This document shows, piece after piece, positions 10,878-23,387 of a DNA stretch of 64,000 bases. The number at the start of each line of letters is the position of its first letter. Positions within the stretch are counted from its first letter, which is position 1. Origin of the DNA: Cocos nucifera (lineage: Eukaryota; Streptophyta; Magnoliopsida; Arecales; Arecaceae); NCBI GenBank assembly GCA_006176705.1, contig QRFJ01000371.1:1-64000 (forward strand). The letters run 5' to 3'. Below the pieces are notes generated by a model, which did not search any database, was not told the DNA's origin, and worked only from the letters and a program-made list of their open reading frames with translations. A program made the position numbers and the translations under genes.

Positions 10878-13800
10878 GACCTAAAGCCAATTGGCTACAA
10901 ATCTAAGTCCCATCTTCTCAAGGTGTGTTTCGATCATCTGATGGCCCAACAGCTTTGTGAGTGGGTCTACCACATTATCTATGGAGTTGACTCTCTTGAC
11001 CTCGACATAACCTTTCTCGAGGTAATCACGGATGAGGTGGTATCGCCACTCGATGTGCTTGGATTTTTGGTGAGACCTCAGCTCCTTAGCAAGGGCTATG
11101 GTGCCATTATTGTCGTAGTATAGAGGAATGGCATCACTCTGATCTCTATGGTAAATTTCTTGTACCAGAATGCCTCCTTCATAGCTTCTGATGCAACGAT
11201 GTATTCTGCTTCCATGGTGGAATATGCTATCACTGTCTGCTTGGAACTCTTTCAACTGACAGCACCATCATTACACAAACAGACTCTCAGATATCGACTT
11301 TCGATCATCTATATCGGATATAAAATTTGAGTCTGTATACCCCCGAGTTTTCCATTATTAGAAAGCAACAACATATTCTTAGTTCTTCTCAAGTACTTAA
11401 AGATACATTTCACAGAAGTCCAGTATTCTTCACCTAGATTCGATTGATATTTGCTCGTGACACTCATAGCATGGGCTATATCAGGTCGTATACATAACAT
11501 GGAATTAATGAGGCTCCCTATTGCTGAAGCATAAGGGATCTAGCTCATGCATTCTATCTCCTCAGGTGTACTAGGGCACAGCTTCTTGGAGAGATGAATG
11601 CCATGTCTGAAGAGTACCAAACCCCTCTTTGACTTTTCCATGCTAAACCTCTTTAGCACTTTCTCTATGTACATCTTCTATGAAAGACCTAGCATTCTAT
11701 TCGGTCTATCCCTATAGACTTTAATTCCTACAATGAAAGATGCTTCTCCTAGGTCTTTCATGAAGAATTCTTTAGATAACCATATTTTAACTATAGTCAA
11801 CATGAGAATATCATTTCCAATAAGGAGGATATCATCCACGTACAGTACGAGAAAGATAATAGTGCTCCCACACCTTTTTGAAGACACCTGGTTCCTCATT
11901 TTTTATGAAACTGAATAATTTTATCACATCACTAAATCTAGTATTCCAGCTCCGAGATATTTGCTTAAGAACATATATAGACCTTTGCAGCTTGCATACT
12001 TTATGATCAGCATTACTGGATGTGAAATCTAGCGGCTGTTCCATATAGATATCTTTCTTAAGGTATCCATTTAAGAATGCCGTTTTCATATTCATTTACC
12101 ATATTTCATAATCAAAATAGACTACAACAGCAAGCAATATGCGGATAGACTTTAGCATAGCTACTGGCGAAAAGATATCCTGATATTCAATGCCTTCATG
12201 CTGACTATATTCTTTTGCCACTAATCTAGCTTTGAATGTTTCCATATTTCCATCTAGACTAATCATTCTCTTGTAGATCCATTTACACCCAATTGATACT
12301 ATATCTTTTGGTGGATCTACTAAGGTCCATACTTGGTTTGAGTGCATCGAGTCAATTTTTGACTTCATTGTCTCTAACTATTTCTCAGAGTCGATATCTG
12401 ATATCACCTTATCATAGGTTTTGGAATCATCACCATGAACCCCATTATCTACAAGAAATATTTTCTCTACTTTCTTTGAGATAGTACCTAAGTACCTCTC
12501 AAGAGGATGGAAAATCTTTTTTGATCTACGAGATGGAGGAGGTAGTGATTGTATTGGCTCTACCTGGTTTGGTTCCATAGGGTCCTTAGCTCGTTGCTAT
12601 TGTGAGACTTTCTCCTTGAGTTTGATCTACTTTCCAATGTCGCTATCTTAAATAAACTATTGTTCAAGAAAGATAGCATGCTGACTCACAATCACATTGT
12701 GATCTTTTGAAATACAGAAATAATATCCTAATGACTCTTTAGGATATCCTATAAATCGAGCTCTAAAGAACCTATAGTCTAACTTATCCACTTATTATCT
12801 TTTGACATGAGCCGGACAACCCTAAATTTTGAGATGACTCAGACTTGGTTTCTTACCATGCCATATCTCATACGGTGTGGTAGGAATGGTTTTAGAGGAA
12901 ATCCTATTCAGTAAATACATTGTAATTAACAAACTATGTCTCCAAAGAAAATTATGAAGGTCGATGAAGCTCATCATGAATCAGACCATATCTAATAGGG
13001 TCCGATTGCTCCGTTCTAAAACTCCATTAAGTTGAGGTGTTTCAGGTGGAGTCCATTAAGAGATTATGCCATTTTGCTTGAGATAGTCAAGAAATTTCTA
13101 ACTAAGATATTCACCTCCTCGATCTGATCGAAATACCTTAATGGGTTCTCCAGTTTACTTTTCTACTTCATATATGAATTTCTTGAACTTTTCAAAAGCA
13201 TCAGACTTATATCTCATAAGATACACGTACCCATACCAAGATAAATCATTGATAAAGATTATGAAGTAGACAAAATTGCCTCTAATCGGTACATCAAATG
13301 TGCCACACACATTTGTATGTACTAGGGCAAGTAGATCCGTGGCCCTTTTCCTATGTCCCACAAAAGGGAGCTTAGTCATTTTGCCATGAAGATATGATTC
13401 ACAAATTGGATATGACTCGAAAGTCAATAGACTCAATAGCCTAATTTTCTCCAATTTGTTAACCCTATCTTCTGCTATATGACCTAGCCTCAGGTGCCAT
13501 AGAGACCTATCATTCGGACTATCCCTGGGTCATTTTACAGCATTCATATTTTGCTTAATATTAAAAATAGATACATCAATATGTAACTGGTAGAGATCGT
13601 TAATGAGAAAGCCACTTGTAATTTTATTTCTTTCATAGAAAATATTATAATGGTCCTTAAGAAAACTAATTACATAGTCTTCTTGTGCTAAACATGAAAT
13701 AGAAATCAAATTCCTACTTGTAGCAGGCACATAAAAACAATCCCCTAGTACTAAATCTAAGCTAGATGGTAGTCGAAGAGGGTAGGTTTCCATGACCACA

Positions 13801-13990
13801 ATAATAACTCTTACTCCATTTTTGATGTGTAGGATCATCTCACTATCCCTCAGCCTCCTACTATCCTTAAGACCCTGCATGGAAGTGCACAAATGAGTAC
13901 TAAAACCAGAGTCAAGCACCCAACTAGATGCAGAAGAAATCATAAGGTTAGATTCAATAATGAGCATACCTCCAGAAGGACCTATCTCCT
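10878..13990 (-). pseudogene. Copia pol pseudogene (protease, integrase, RT, RNase H)
   Basis: Reading leftwards. A protease remnant at 13530-13967 has WVLDSGFSTHLCTSMQG (the active-site DSG is kept). The HHCC/GAG-pre-integrase part and integrase follow at 13080-13460, with TDLLALVHTNVCGTFDVP, where the first catalytic Asp has become Asn. RT spans 11680-12370, with DYQDIFSPVAMLKSIRI and an intact YVDDILLIGND box. RNase H spans 10881-11500, with SDAIPLYYDNNGTIALAK and VDPLTKLLG. Frameshifts and stops separate nearly every domain, so it cannot yield a working polyprotein. A TAG between integrase and RT (around 12657) falls on the same codon as in all other copies. Confidence 0.85.
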
Positions 13991-14811
13991 TCTTATTCTT
14001 CAGGATGGTCAGGTATATAGGACAGTTCCACTTTTAGTGGCTATCAGTATTACAATGGAAATATTTTTCTTTGTCAGCAGCCTTCTTCTTCAGCTCTACC
14101 TTCTTTTTTTTTTCACCTTCCACCTTCTACCTATTCACAGACTTCTTCTTCTTTTCAAAAGACTTTCTCTTGGAAGAAGTCTATTCCATAGCAAGTACTG
14201 AGTCTTTAGAACCTTTCATAGAAAGCTCAGCAGTAACCAGCATGTTCATAAGCTCGGCCAGAGTACTCTGAAGTTTATGCATATGGTAGTTCATGATGAA
14301 CTGCCCATATGCATCAGTCAAGGATTGTAGAATTATGTCATTCTACAGATCCTGATCTAACTTCACTTCTAACATCTCAAATTCTTTCAAGTTCTTGATC
14401 ATCATCAGACAATGATCTTGGACTGACTGCCCATCATGCATTTTAGCCTTAAATAGTCATTTAGTGATCTGATATTTGGCTGCGTGACTCTGTTCACCAA
14501 ACAACTCTTGTAGGTGAGCCAACATTTGATGGGCAATCTTGATATCTTCATGTTGGCGCTGAAGCTCATCAGACATTGAGCCCAACATGTAGTATCTGAT
14601 CTTGTTATCTCCATCTATCCATTTGTCAAGAGATGCTCTCTGTTCAGTGGACGGACAGGCTAGTAAGGTGGAGGGATCCTTGGTCCAATACATGAGTTAA
14701 CTTCTCGAAATCCAAAATAATTTTGAAGTTTCCTGAGCCAATCCTTTATAATTGGGTCCAGTCAATCTATGTGGTGTCCAGGATACGTGCTAGTGGGTTG
14801 GATGCAGACAT
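13991..14811 (-). pseudogene. Copia gag pseudogene
   Basis: The family ATG lies at 14811. The N-terminal part has lost frame, but WTKDPSTL, EQRASLDKWIDGDNKIRYYMLGSMSDELQRQHEDI and AAKYQITK match other copies. A TGA follows ITK at about 14454-14456, in the context AAA TGA CTA, and LFKAKMHDGQSVQDHCL continues in the same frame. The basic linker and the zinc knuckle (FHCN-D-H-K-NC, first Cys and others altered) come near 14020-14080. Gag coats the RNA in the particle; this copy is not functional. Confidence 0.75.
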
Positions 14812-15991
14812 TTTTTTTTTATAGAGAGTCAAAGTTTCTAGTTAGATATTTGTAATTAAGACTTGACCAATTTATTTAGGAGTTTTATTTTTAAATAAAT
14901 TAGCTTCCACTATTTTCTCGGATCCCTACACTCCCTCTGTAGAGATGCAAAAATCTCCATGATTAATGATTTCTAGTGGGTGGTGCGGTCTCACCAACTG
15001 ACTCATCACCTCACCTAACAGTTATTGGTGATGGGTTAGCCAATGAGTGAACAACTCTTGTTCAATGATTCTCTAATCATGGTGCACCCAAACTTGGTCT
15101 CTAATTCATGAATCTCACCGTATCCGAAATATTGATCCACTCCTTAGTTAAGTCAGACCCACCATTTGCATAGACTTGGATTCCTAATTGAGTCTCTCAC
15201 CGTATCCAAAATATTGAGCCCAACTCATCCTCCAGCCCATAGCATCCAATGCCTAATAGACATGGTTGCATCTTTTCGGTGCAACTGAGCCACTGTATCC
15301 AGCCGAGAACAATCAACCCCGGGAAGGGCCCGCACATCTACAATGGTGGAAGACCTCAGACTTAATCTTTTCTTAGGGAGAATTGATTCAGGTCTCATTA
15401 AACTAGACTTGGCTTAGTCATAACAATTATGACTAACCTAGTGGCATGGGTTAGCTCGGATTATTGACCACCTCAGATCAGAACTGTGTCAACAGATATG
15501 GCCAGGTAAGTGAGACCGGTGGAAGGAATATGCCATTAACTCGTACAAGAATGCATTCAGGTCGAGTAGCTTCCAATTAAAAACCAGTCGGTCGTATGTG
15601 CCAAACTTACCTTAGACACCAAATTGTTGAGTCAGAACCAATTGGGTTAGCCTACAATCCAGACTCTAACCTCTGAGCCTAATTAGGTCTTGCTTGATCG
15701 TGACTCGATCTTGACCCAGACTTAATCCTATTAGGCTGGTCAATTTAAGCATTGTTGATCCCATCTAACCAACTCTTGATTCGGTTTGATCAACCGCTTA
15801 GACCTAATTGAGCTACCCAAGCCCGAACCCAGTATTATGAATATGTCTTAGATCTGAAAATTCTCAATTTTAGACCTAATTAATATTCCATAAACTTAAT
15901 TCTTAATTAAGTAGGGTTCATAAACAAAATATGCACAATAAATCCTAGGGTTTCAGGATCTAGGGTTTTGCAGAAAGTAAGTTTTGGTTTT

Positions 15992-16116
15992 CTGATTAAG
16001 GACGAACACGCAGCACCCCTACACATCATAAGAACACCCCATCGAATGGGAAGAGAGGGCCTTTAAACCCTTCTTCGTTCTTATGACCGGACGGCCAAGA
16101 GGAACGCCTTAATCAG
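15992..16116 (-). other. Structured leader segment (nested inverted repeats)
   Basis: Outer arms CTGATTAAGG/CCTTAATCAG and inner arms xTCATAAGAAC/GTTCTTATGA enclose CCCATCGAATGGG. The length (125 bp) and arm spacing equal those at 41420-41544 and 50809-50933. Confidence 0.6.
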
Positions 16117-16671
16117 GAACATGTAAATCTACAAAACAGTATAGATCTATATCATATATCTCATATACAAATTTAGATCTAATCAAGGCATATTTTGCAT
16201 ACATCTCATGTATCATAATCATGCATATTTTCAGATCTAAATTATCTCATAATAATCTAAAAAATTAGATTTAAATTGATCTAATCAAAATAAATTCTAA
16301 TCTAGATAATTATGTAGAACTATTCTACAACTAGTCTAGACATGCATCAATCATATCTCATATGATATTTAAAATTAAATAATTTTTATTTACTATTTTT
16401 TAGATGTTATTATAATATTATAATATCAAAAAATAGTAAATAAATAGATCTAAAATATGATTTAATCAAATTAAATTAAAACATGCAAGACTATTCTATA
16501 GAACTATTCTATTCTAGAACTAGTCATGCATATCTTCTAATCTTAGATCCAAATCATTTAATTTTAATTTTTTCTGAATTTTAGATCTGATCACATCTCA
16601 TGTGACATCTAAAATCATTTATTTTTAATTAAAATAAATTTAAAATTAGATCTAAATAATTTTAGAACCAT

Positions 16672-16684
16672 GGCTCTGATACCA
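16672..16684 (-). other. Primer-binding site of old family-1 copia
   Basis: The minus strand reads TGGTATCAGAGCC, matching the 3' end of initiator tRNA-Met, two bases inside the LTR end. Confidence 0.85.
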
Positions 16685-16686
16685 GT

Positions 16687-18917
16687 TGAAGGAAAACCTT
16701 AATTCTCGGGTCAGGTTTGTTCAGATCTGATTTAATCAAGAAAAATATTTTAAAAATTTTTTTCTTAAATCTAAATCAGATCTAAGACTATTTAAATATA
16801 ATTTTATCAATCTAATAAAAAAATAAAAATAAATTAAATTAAATCTAATTTAATTATACCTTATTATGGGTAATCCTATTACCCTATGATGATCCCGATG
16901 TTTGCTTGAGGTTCTGGATGTAGCCACGTAAGCGTCTAGCCTCTATCGGTATCCACTTGAATAGGATTTAGAGATCTTTTCCTTCTCAATCTATACTTCA
17001 AAGATCATATTTGGATCTGATCTTGAAGGTCTTCAAAACATCTTTTGAAGATTGGGTGTTGTCTCTTGCAATAGTGCTGCCTTCTTCTTTCTTATTGCCT
17101 TTCTCTTGCTTGGATCACACCAAACACGAGCCCAAAGTTTCTTGGGCATGGAGAGGAGAGAGTGGATCTAAAGATGGAGTGGAGAGGGAGGGAGAAAATT
17201 ATGGCATGGGCAAAGGGTAGAGGATCTAAATCCTAGGTGCAGATAGGGTTTATATAGATCGTACTGCACCATGCAGTGCCACATCATCTCGGTCAATCAT
17301 GACTCTTTATGTAATCAGATCTAAATTTAATTGGTGGAATGACATCATCTGATCCAATCAAATTATAGCCCTCACAAACCTCCTTAGGTGGTGACAAGAC
17401 TGGTCAAAGAAGAGTCTTTGGCGCCACCCAAGTTGAATGCATGAAGCAACTGGAGTCCCATCTGTATGGGACTCCAATCCTTATCCACTTTGGGTGCATG
17501 CCTCCCAAGGCATGTGCCCCTTGCCTTTCTGCTATTTAGCCAGGGGACAAGAGTCAAAGCTCTCTCCTATGGGTGCACAATACATGGGCAGATGTCTAAG
17601 TGTCAAAGGTCAATGTTTGACCAAAGTCAAAAGACAAGATTTAGTAGGTGACGAAAAATGATGGGTGTTGTCTCAAATTTATCTCATAAATTAAGATAAT
17701 CTTTTTTTAATCTAGACAGACTCCAGCCAGACTAAGTAAAGATTTCTGAGTGAGCCTAAATACATTTGGCTCAGTTGAGACAACTTTTAATAATTATTGA
17801 AGGAGCACATTAGGCTCAATCATGTGCTAGCACGATTTTCATTAACCTAATTGAATCTTATTCAAATCAATTAAACTGGGTTAGTCTAATTTATAATATC
17901 TAGATCCAAACCCTTATTTGTGTGATCCAGTTAGATTCAGTTTCGTATGGTAATGGGATATTTCATGATCTCTATCATCGATATTATCGAAACACCTTTC
18001 GATGGATCAAAATTTTTTCAATTCAAACAACTAGCATGATCGATCATCCAAATCATTTTAATTGCTCCAAAAATCTACTAGTGACACCTAGCAGCATATA
18101 GTGGCAACCCATCATAACTAAAAATGAACCTCTCGGTATAGTTACCTGTATGATTAAGTTCCTCCATCTTGAGCTCCGATCGGATTAGGATTAAGGTGAT
18201 CTCATCAAACCTTAATTTTTGTCACATAAATTAATCATTCGATTTAAATCTAATGTGAAAATCCTAATAGAAACTCTTTCTATTATTTTACTCTACCATG
18301 GCCTTAGGATTATGCACTTGATTCTCATGATCATCATAGGACTGCTCCTCATCTATGGAGGTAGATAGATCCCCTATTGGTGCAATCCAATTCCTATAAT
18401 GAACATGCTATAGCTAACATACACCTCAAGATTTTGAATGGCTAGGAGATCAAGTTTTGGTATAGTCAAACTATAACACCCTCAAGGTGAACTGTCGATG
18501 CACCTCAGATCAAAGAACCAGACACACCACTACAGCTTCGAGCCAGTCATTGACGAGAAGATAGACTTTCTAATGACTGCTCGAGGTGGTCATGCTCAGT
18601 ATCCTCATTTTCTAACAAGTATCTGTACTCTCGCTCTAGTATTTCTATATCATAGACTCAAGACTCATCTATTCTAAAGAAGCGATCGTACACCAACCTT
18701 CTGGATCAATCACCATCCTCATGATGATCCTATGGTCGGAAGCATTTTATGAGTTAATAATAAAAATTCATGTCTTAAATTTTTAATTCTTAAAAATATG
18801 AACTATCATTACCATTAACTCAAAAAATATATTACATACATTTTCAAATACACACTATGATAGAAAATAATTTATTTTATTATTTATAATCAAAATTATA
18901 ATTTTATCCTTAGATGT
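16687..18917 (-). repeat. 5' LTR of old family-1 copia, main part
   Basis: It starts TGAAGGAAAAC next to the primer-binding site and follows 8586-10866 until TTAGATGT at 18917, where gypsy sequence begins. The remaining 50 bp resume at 27571. Confidence 0.85.
17249..17256 (-). promoter_or_regulatory. TATA box of old LTR (5' copy)
   Basis: TATATAAA on the minus strand (CTATATAAACCCTA). It differs from the TATAAATAAGACCCT core of the young LTRs. Confidence 0.5.
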
Positions 18918-20541
18918 TGATAAGTATCATAAATTTATTAATAAAAATATTAATTTATAAATTAATTTATATTAATTTTTAAGAATTAATGATCAATTTA
19001 TATATATGATTTTTAAGAAATTAATATTTTTATTAATTAAAAAAATAATTAAAAAATAATAAAATTAAAAAATAAAATTTTATTATTAATGGAAATAGCT
19101 TATTTTTTTAATCATAATGAAATAAGTTTAAAGCAAAATGAAGCTAAAATGAAGAAAATATGAATTTTTAAAGATAAAAGAAAAAAATTAAATAGAAAAA
19201 AGAAAATGGCTCAACCGGCTCCGTAAGCGAAGCCACTAAGTTGAGCCAAGCCGATGAAGCCAACACATCCAAACATGCCAATCCAAGCTAACTTAACCAT
19301 AGAAGCCATCAGCTGGTCCATGATACAGGCGTGAATCGTTAGCTCAGCAGAAACCGACGAATCACAGAGTGACACGTGGTGGACCTAGACCCTTAAAGGG
19401 TTTACAGAAAATCTATCATGGCTCATAGGGCATTTTGGACTTTTCACTCGATGATAGAGGTGTCGATTGGCTACGACATTTGGTGTGCCCAGTTCTTGTG
19501 GTCCATAGCTACAGTAATTGCATGATCCAACGGCCTACATTCGATCCAATGGAGATCCGACAGTCCACGATAAATCCTTCTTTGATTTGAACAGTACTCA
19601 GCGATCTGGCATGATCCGATGGCCAAAAAACTAGTTGGTAAAGATCCAACAATCCAGGAAGCTCTCGACTTAATTAAAATATCCAAAACTCAATTCGATA
19701 GCCAGATTTTCTCTTGATTAACACAATCGGCTGGCCAAAATTTAGTCCGACTTGATTTGAGCCGATACGCATTCGATTTTGATGATTTTTGGTCCATCGA
19801 ATTTCTATCAATAGCTAGATGTCATCGTAGAGTAATAGAATTCATTCAAGACTCCTTTTAATTCAATTTTCACTCAGATTTCTCCATATTTTGATGATCA
19901 AAGAGCTCCTTAGTCCCATATTGCCTAGAAGAAAACTCTCTAACCCTCCGAGCTCTATAAATAAGACCCTAGTTCTCCAGAGTTCATTATCTTCGATCAA
20001 GGTGAAGCTTTGGTATAGGGTGAAGCCAAGCTCTGAATTAAAAGCAGCTTCAAAGCAACGGATGTCAAGAAGAAGAGCTGGGCTTCTACACCATCTTTCT
20101 GCCAATGTCGATCCAAGATTAGAGATCAGGCTATTTTATTTTTTTTTCTTTTTAAATTTTATATATTTAAATTCTAAAATTTTAATTAATAAAAATTTTA
20201 TTTTTTTTACTTTAATTTTAGCTCTTTATTTTTATTATAATTTAATTTTTATATTTTAATTATTACTTTTTATTTTATTGCAAGTAGATGCTAAGATCTA
20301 ACTAGTAGATGTTAGTATCAAGTTTTAATTTCTGTACCTTTTAATTTTTACTTTTTATTTTCCAACTTCATTTTTGATTTCAAATCCATTTTTTTCTTTT
20401 TTTAAAAAATTAAAAATTTTAAATCTAAAAATACTATTTTTTCTATGGATTCGATCCGACTCACTGCTACCTCTATGTTCTTAAAAAGTCAGATTAAACT
20501 GATAAACACGATGACTTAATGACAACATTGTATTTGTATCA
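18918..20541 (+). repeat. Gypsy LTR 1 (inverted relative to the other two)
   Basis: It starts TGATAAGTATCATAAATTTA and ends TGTATTTGTATCA. Similar throughout to the reverse complement of 20557-22155 and 25953-27565, with many substitutions between all three. The first ~280 bp are extremely AT-rich. Confidence 0.8.
19956..19963 (+). promoter_or_regulatory. TATA box of gypsy LTR 1
   Basis: TATAAATA within TCTATAAATAAGACCCT. Those 17 bases are identical to the core promoter of the unrelated young copia LTRs. Confidence 0.6.
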
Positions 20542-20556
20542 AGTTTTTGGCACCGT
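20542..20556 (+). other. Primer-binding site stub of the inverted gypsy copy
   Basis: AGTTTTTGGCACCGT follows the LTR end and resembles the TTTTTGGCGCCGTTGCC site of plant Athila/Tat-type elements (tRNA-Asp in known families). It then abuts the reversed end of LTR 2, leaving no interior. Confidence 0.6.
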
Positions 20557-22155
20557 TGAACATGATGTTGTTGTTAAGACACCGTGTTTATTAGTTTAAT
20601 CTGACTTTTTAAGAATACATAGATAGTAGTGAGTCGAATCGAATCCATAGAAAAGATAGTATTTTTAGATTTAAAATCTTTAACTTTTTTTAAAAAAAGA
20701 ATTTAAAATCAAAAGTAAAGTCAAAAAATAAAAAGTAGAAATTAAAAGGTATAGAAATTAAAATTTGATATTAAGATCTATAAGTTAGATCTTAGCATCT
20801 ACTTGCAATAAAATAAAAAGCAATAATTAATGTACAAAAATTAAATTGCAACAAAAATAAAGAGCTAAAATTAAAGTATAAAAAATAAAATTTTTATTAA
20901 TTAAAATTTTAGAATTTAAATACATAAAATTTAAAAAGAAAAGAAAATAAAATAGCCTGATCTCTGATCTTGGATTGGCACTGGTAGAAAGATGGTGTAG
21001 AAGTCCAGCTCTTCTTCTGGGCATCCGTTGCTTTGAAGTAGCCTTTAATTTAAAGCCTGGCTTCACCCTATATCAAAGCTTCATCTTGATCAAAGACAAT
21101 GTACTCTAGAGGCCTGGGGTCTTAGTTATAGAGCTAGGAGGGCTTGAGAGTTTTTTTCTAGGCAATATGGGACTAAGGAGCTCTTTTATCATCAAAATAT
21201 AGAGAAATCAGAGTGAAAATTGAATTAAAAGGAGTCATGGATGAATTCTATTGCTTTGGATAAAATCTGCCCATTGATAGAAATCCGATGGACTAAAAAT
21301 CATCAAAATCGGATGTGTATCGACTCAAATTGGGTTGGATTAAATTTTGGCCATCTGATTGCATTAATCAGGAGAAAATCTAGCCGTTGGATCGAGTTTT
21401 GGATGTTTAAATCAAGTCAGGAGCTTCTTGGACCATTGGATCTTCATTGGCTAGTTTTCTAGCCATTGGATTGCGCCAGATCGCTGAGTACTATTTGAAT
21501 CAAAGAAGGATTTGTCATGGGCCGTCGGATCTCCATCGGATTGAATGCAGGCCATTGGATCGCGCAATTACTGTAGCTATGGACCGCACGAACCGAACAC
21601 ACCGAACACCATAGTCAATCAGTGCCTCTGTCATCGAGTGAAAAGTCCAAAATGCTCTATGAGCTATGATAGATTTTCTGGGAACCCTTTAAAGGTCTAG
21701 GACCACCATGTGTCGCTCCGTGATTCATCGATTTCTGCTGAGCTGGCAGTCCATGCTTGGATCGTGGACCGATTGATGGCTTCCGCAGCTGAGTTGGCTT
21801 GACTTGGTGCATTTGGACGTGCCAGCTTTGTCAGCTTGGTTTGACTTGGTGGCTTTGCTTGCAGAGCCGACTAAGCCATTTTCCTTTTTTTATTTAATTT
21901 TTTTTCTTTTATCTTTAGAAATTCATATCTTCACCATTTTAGCTTTGTTTTGCTTCAAACTTATTTCGTTATGATAAAAAAAATGAACTCTTTCCATTGA
22001 TGATAAAATTTTATTTTTTAATTTTTATTATTTTTTAATTAATAAAAATATTAATTTCTCAAAAATCATATATAAATTGATCATTAATTTTTAAAAATTA
22101 ATATAAATTAAATAATAAATTAATATTTTTATTGGTAAATTTATGATACTTATCA
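20557..22155 (-). repeat. Gypsy LTR 2 (3' LTR of the minus element)
   Basis: On the minus strand it starts TGATAAGTATCATAA at 22155, just after the polypurine tract, and ends near 20557. Its TATA region has decayed (TATAACTA around 21126). Confidence 0.8.
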
Positions 22156-23387
22156 CACCCTCCAACTTAAGCTTTGCTCATCCTCGAGTAAAGAAAGAAT
22201 TTAGTTTTAAATATCTTTTAACTTTAGAGTTTCAAATTTTTTCTAAGTAATTTTCAAAATGGCCATTGATATTCAGTAGAGTATAAGTGAGGTATATCAT
22301 TAGGGTATTAATACTAATCAATCAAAAAATTAAATAAAGAATATCAAATTTTTTTTGAATTTTTTCTAAATTATCCTATCTTTATCTTTGAATTATCTAA
22401 ACTTTCGTATAGGCAAGTGTATTGCTACTTCTGCCGTTCATTTATTGATTTTTATTTTTACATTATCCATTTTTTGATACGAATATCATTGCTTACTTAG
22501 GCAATGAGATTCGATTACTCGGTGGGAAATCAATATTTATTTTTTTTAACATTATACCACTATTGAGTATCTTAACCCCTTAAGCTTTCTATTTGATCCA
22601 TATAGCGAGTCTTGGGCCAATGACTCTCAAATCAGTTAGCTTTAGGGCATTAGATATAGAATACCCCTCGAACTTACTAGCTCGAATCAAACAGGCTACG
22701 AGTTAAGACTAGCATTGCAACGAGCTTCTTTGTTCTTTCCATCTTTTGATGCAAAACTCAATGCTTGCTTAGGCAAAGAGGCCCGATTACTTAATGAGAA
22801 GTTCTTGAAAACTATTTTATTAAAAAAAAAATTATATAAAAAAATGTATAGTAATCCTACATAAGCTCATAAAAAGTAGACTTTTCTTTGATGCTAGTAG
22901 AAAAAATTAGAAATACTCAAAGAAAAAACTTTTTATGTTCTAGACTTAACTCTTTATTGAATTTTTTTAATACTTGATTCCTCAATATCTCACAGATTCT
23001 CTAATCTATGTATCAATTTTTTTTTAAAAATGCTTAGTTTAATTCGATTCTTAAGTATAATCAGGTGTCTAAATACTAAATACTAACTTTTTCAAGGACT
23101 TAAAAATTTTTAAAATTTTTATTTTTCTCTCCCCCAACTTAATCGACATTGTCCTCAATGGAGAAGAAAAAAATAAAGGGTATAATAAAGAATATGAAAG
23201 AATACACCTGACTCAATGTATATGGTCCAGCATATGCCTTTAAAAATTTGATCTCTGCTTCCAACTTATTCAAATTATCCTAAAAAAATAAACTAAAAAG
23301 ATAAATTAAATGATAGAAAACTAAATATTGGGTTGCTTCCCAACAAGCGCTAAGTTTATCATCTTCAGTCAGACACAATGCAGCTTA
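22156..23387 (-). other. Gypsy interior, 3' non-coding part
   Basis: The minus strand ends AAGTTGGAGGGTG directly before the LTR (polypurine tract), preceded by CTCGAGGATGAGCAAAGCTTAAG, a phrase seen upstream of the polypurine tract in many plant gypsy elements. CTTAGCGCTTGTTGGGAAGC occurs just after the gag remnant. A pair of diverged direct repeats (about GCTTACTTAGGCAATGAGATTCGATTACTC) lies near 22491 and 22772. No RT, integrase or RNase H motif was found. Confidence 0.55.

Larger units (their letters stand above)
14812..16686 (-). other. Long 5' leader of old family-1 copia
   Basis: About 1.87 kb of untranslated leader between primer-binding site and gag, closely matching 40245-42118. 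The splice-donor-like AAG/GTAAGT near 15610 is kept. The acceptor before gag has decayed (CTCTATAAAA in place of CTCTACAGGAAA). A 125 bp inverted-repeat segment lies at 15992-16116. No coding frame of note. Confidence 0.7.

Noticed and set aside
20390..20720. Large palindrome around 20.55 kb as a DNA transposon or MITE
   Set aside because: The arms are gypsy LTRs with a primer-binding site in the centre; inverted LTRs explain it fully.
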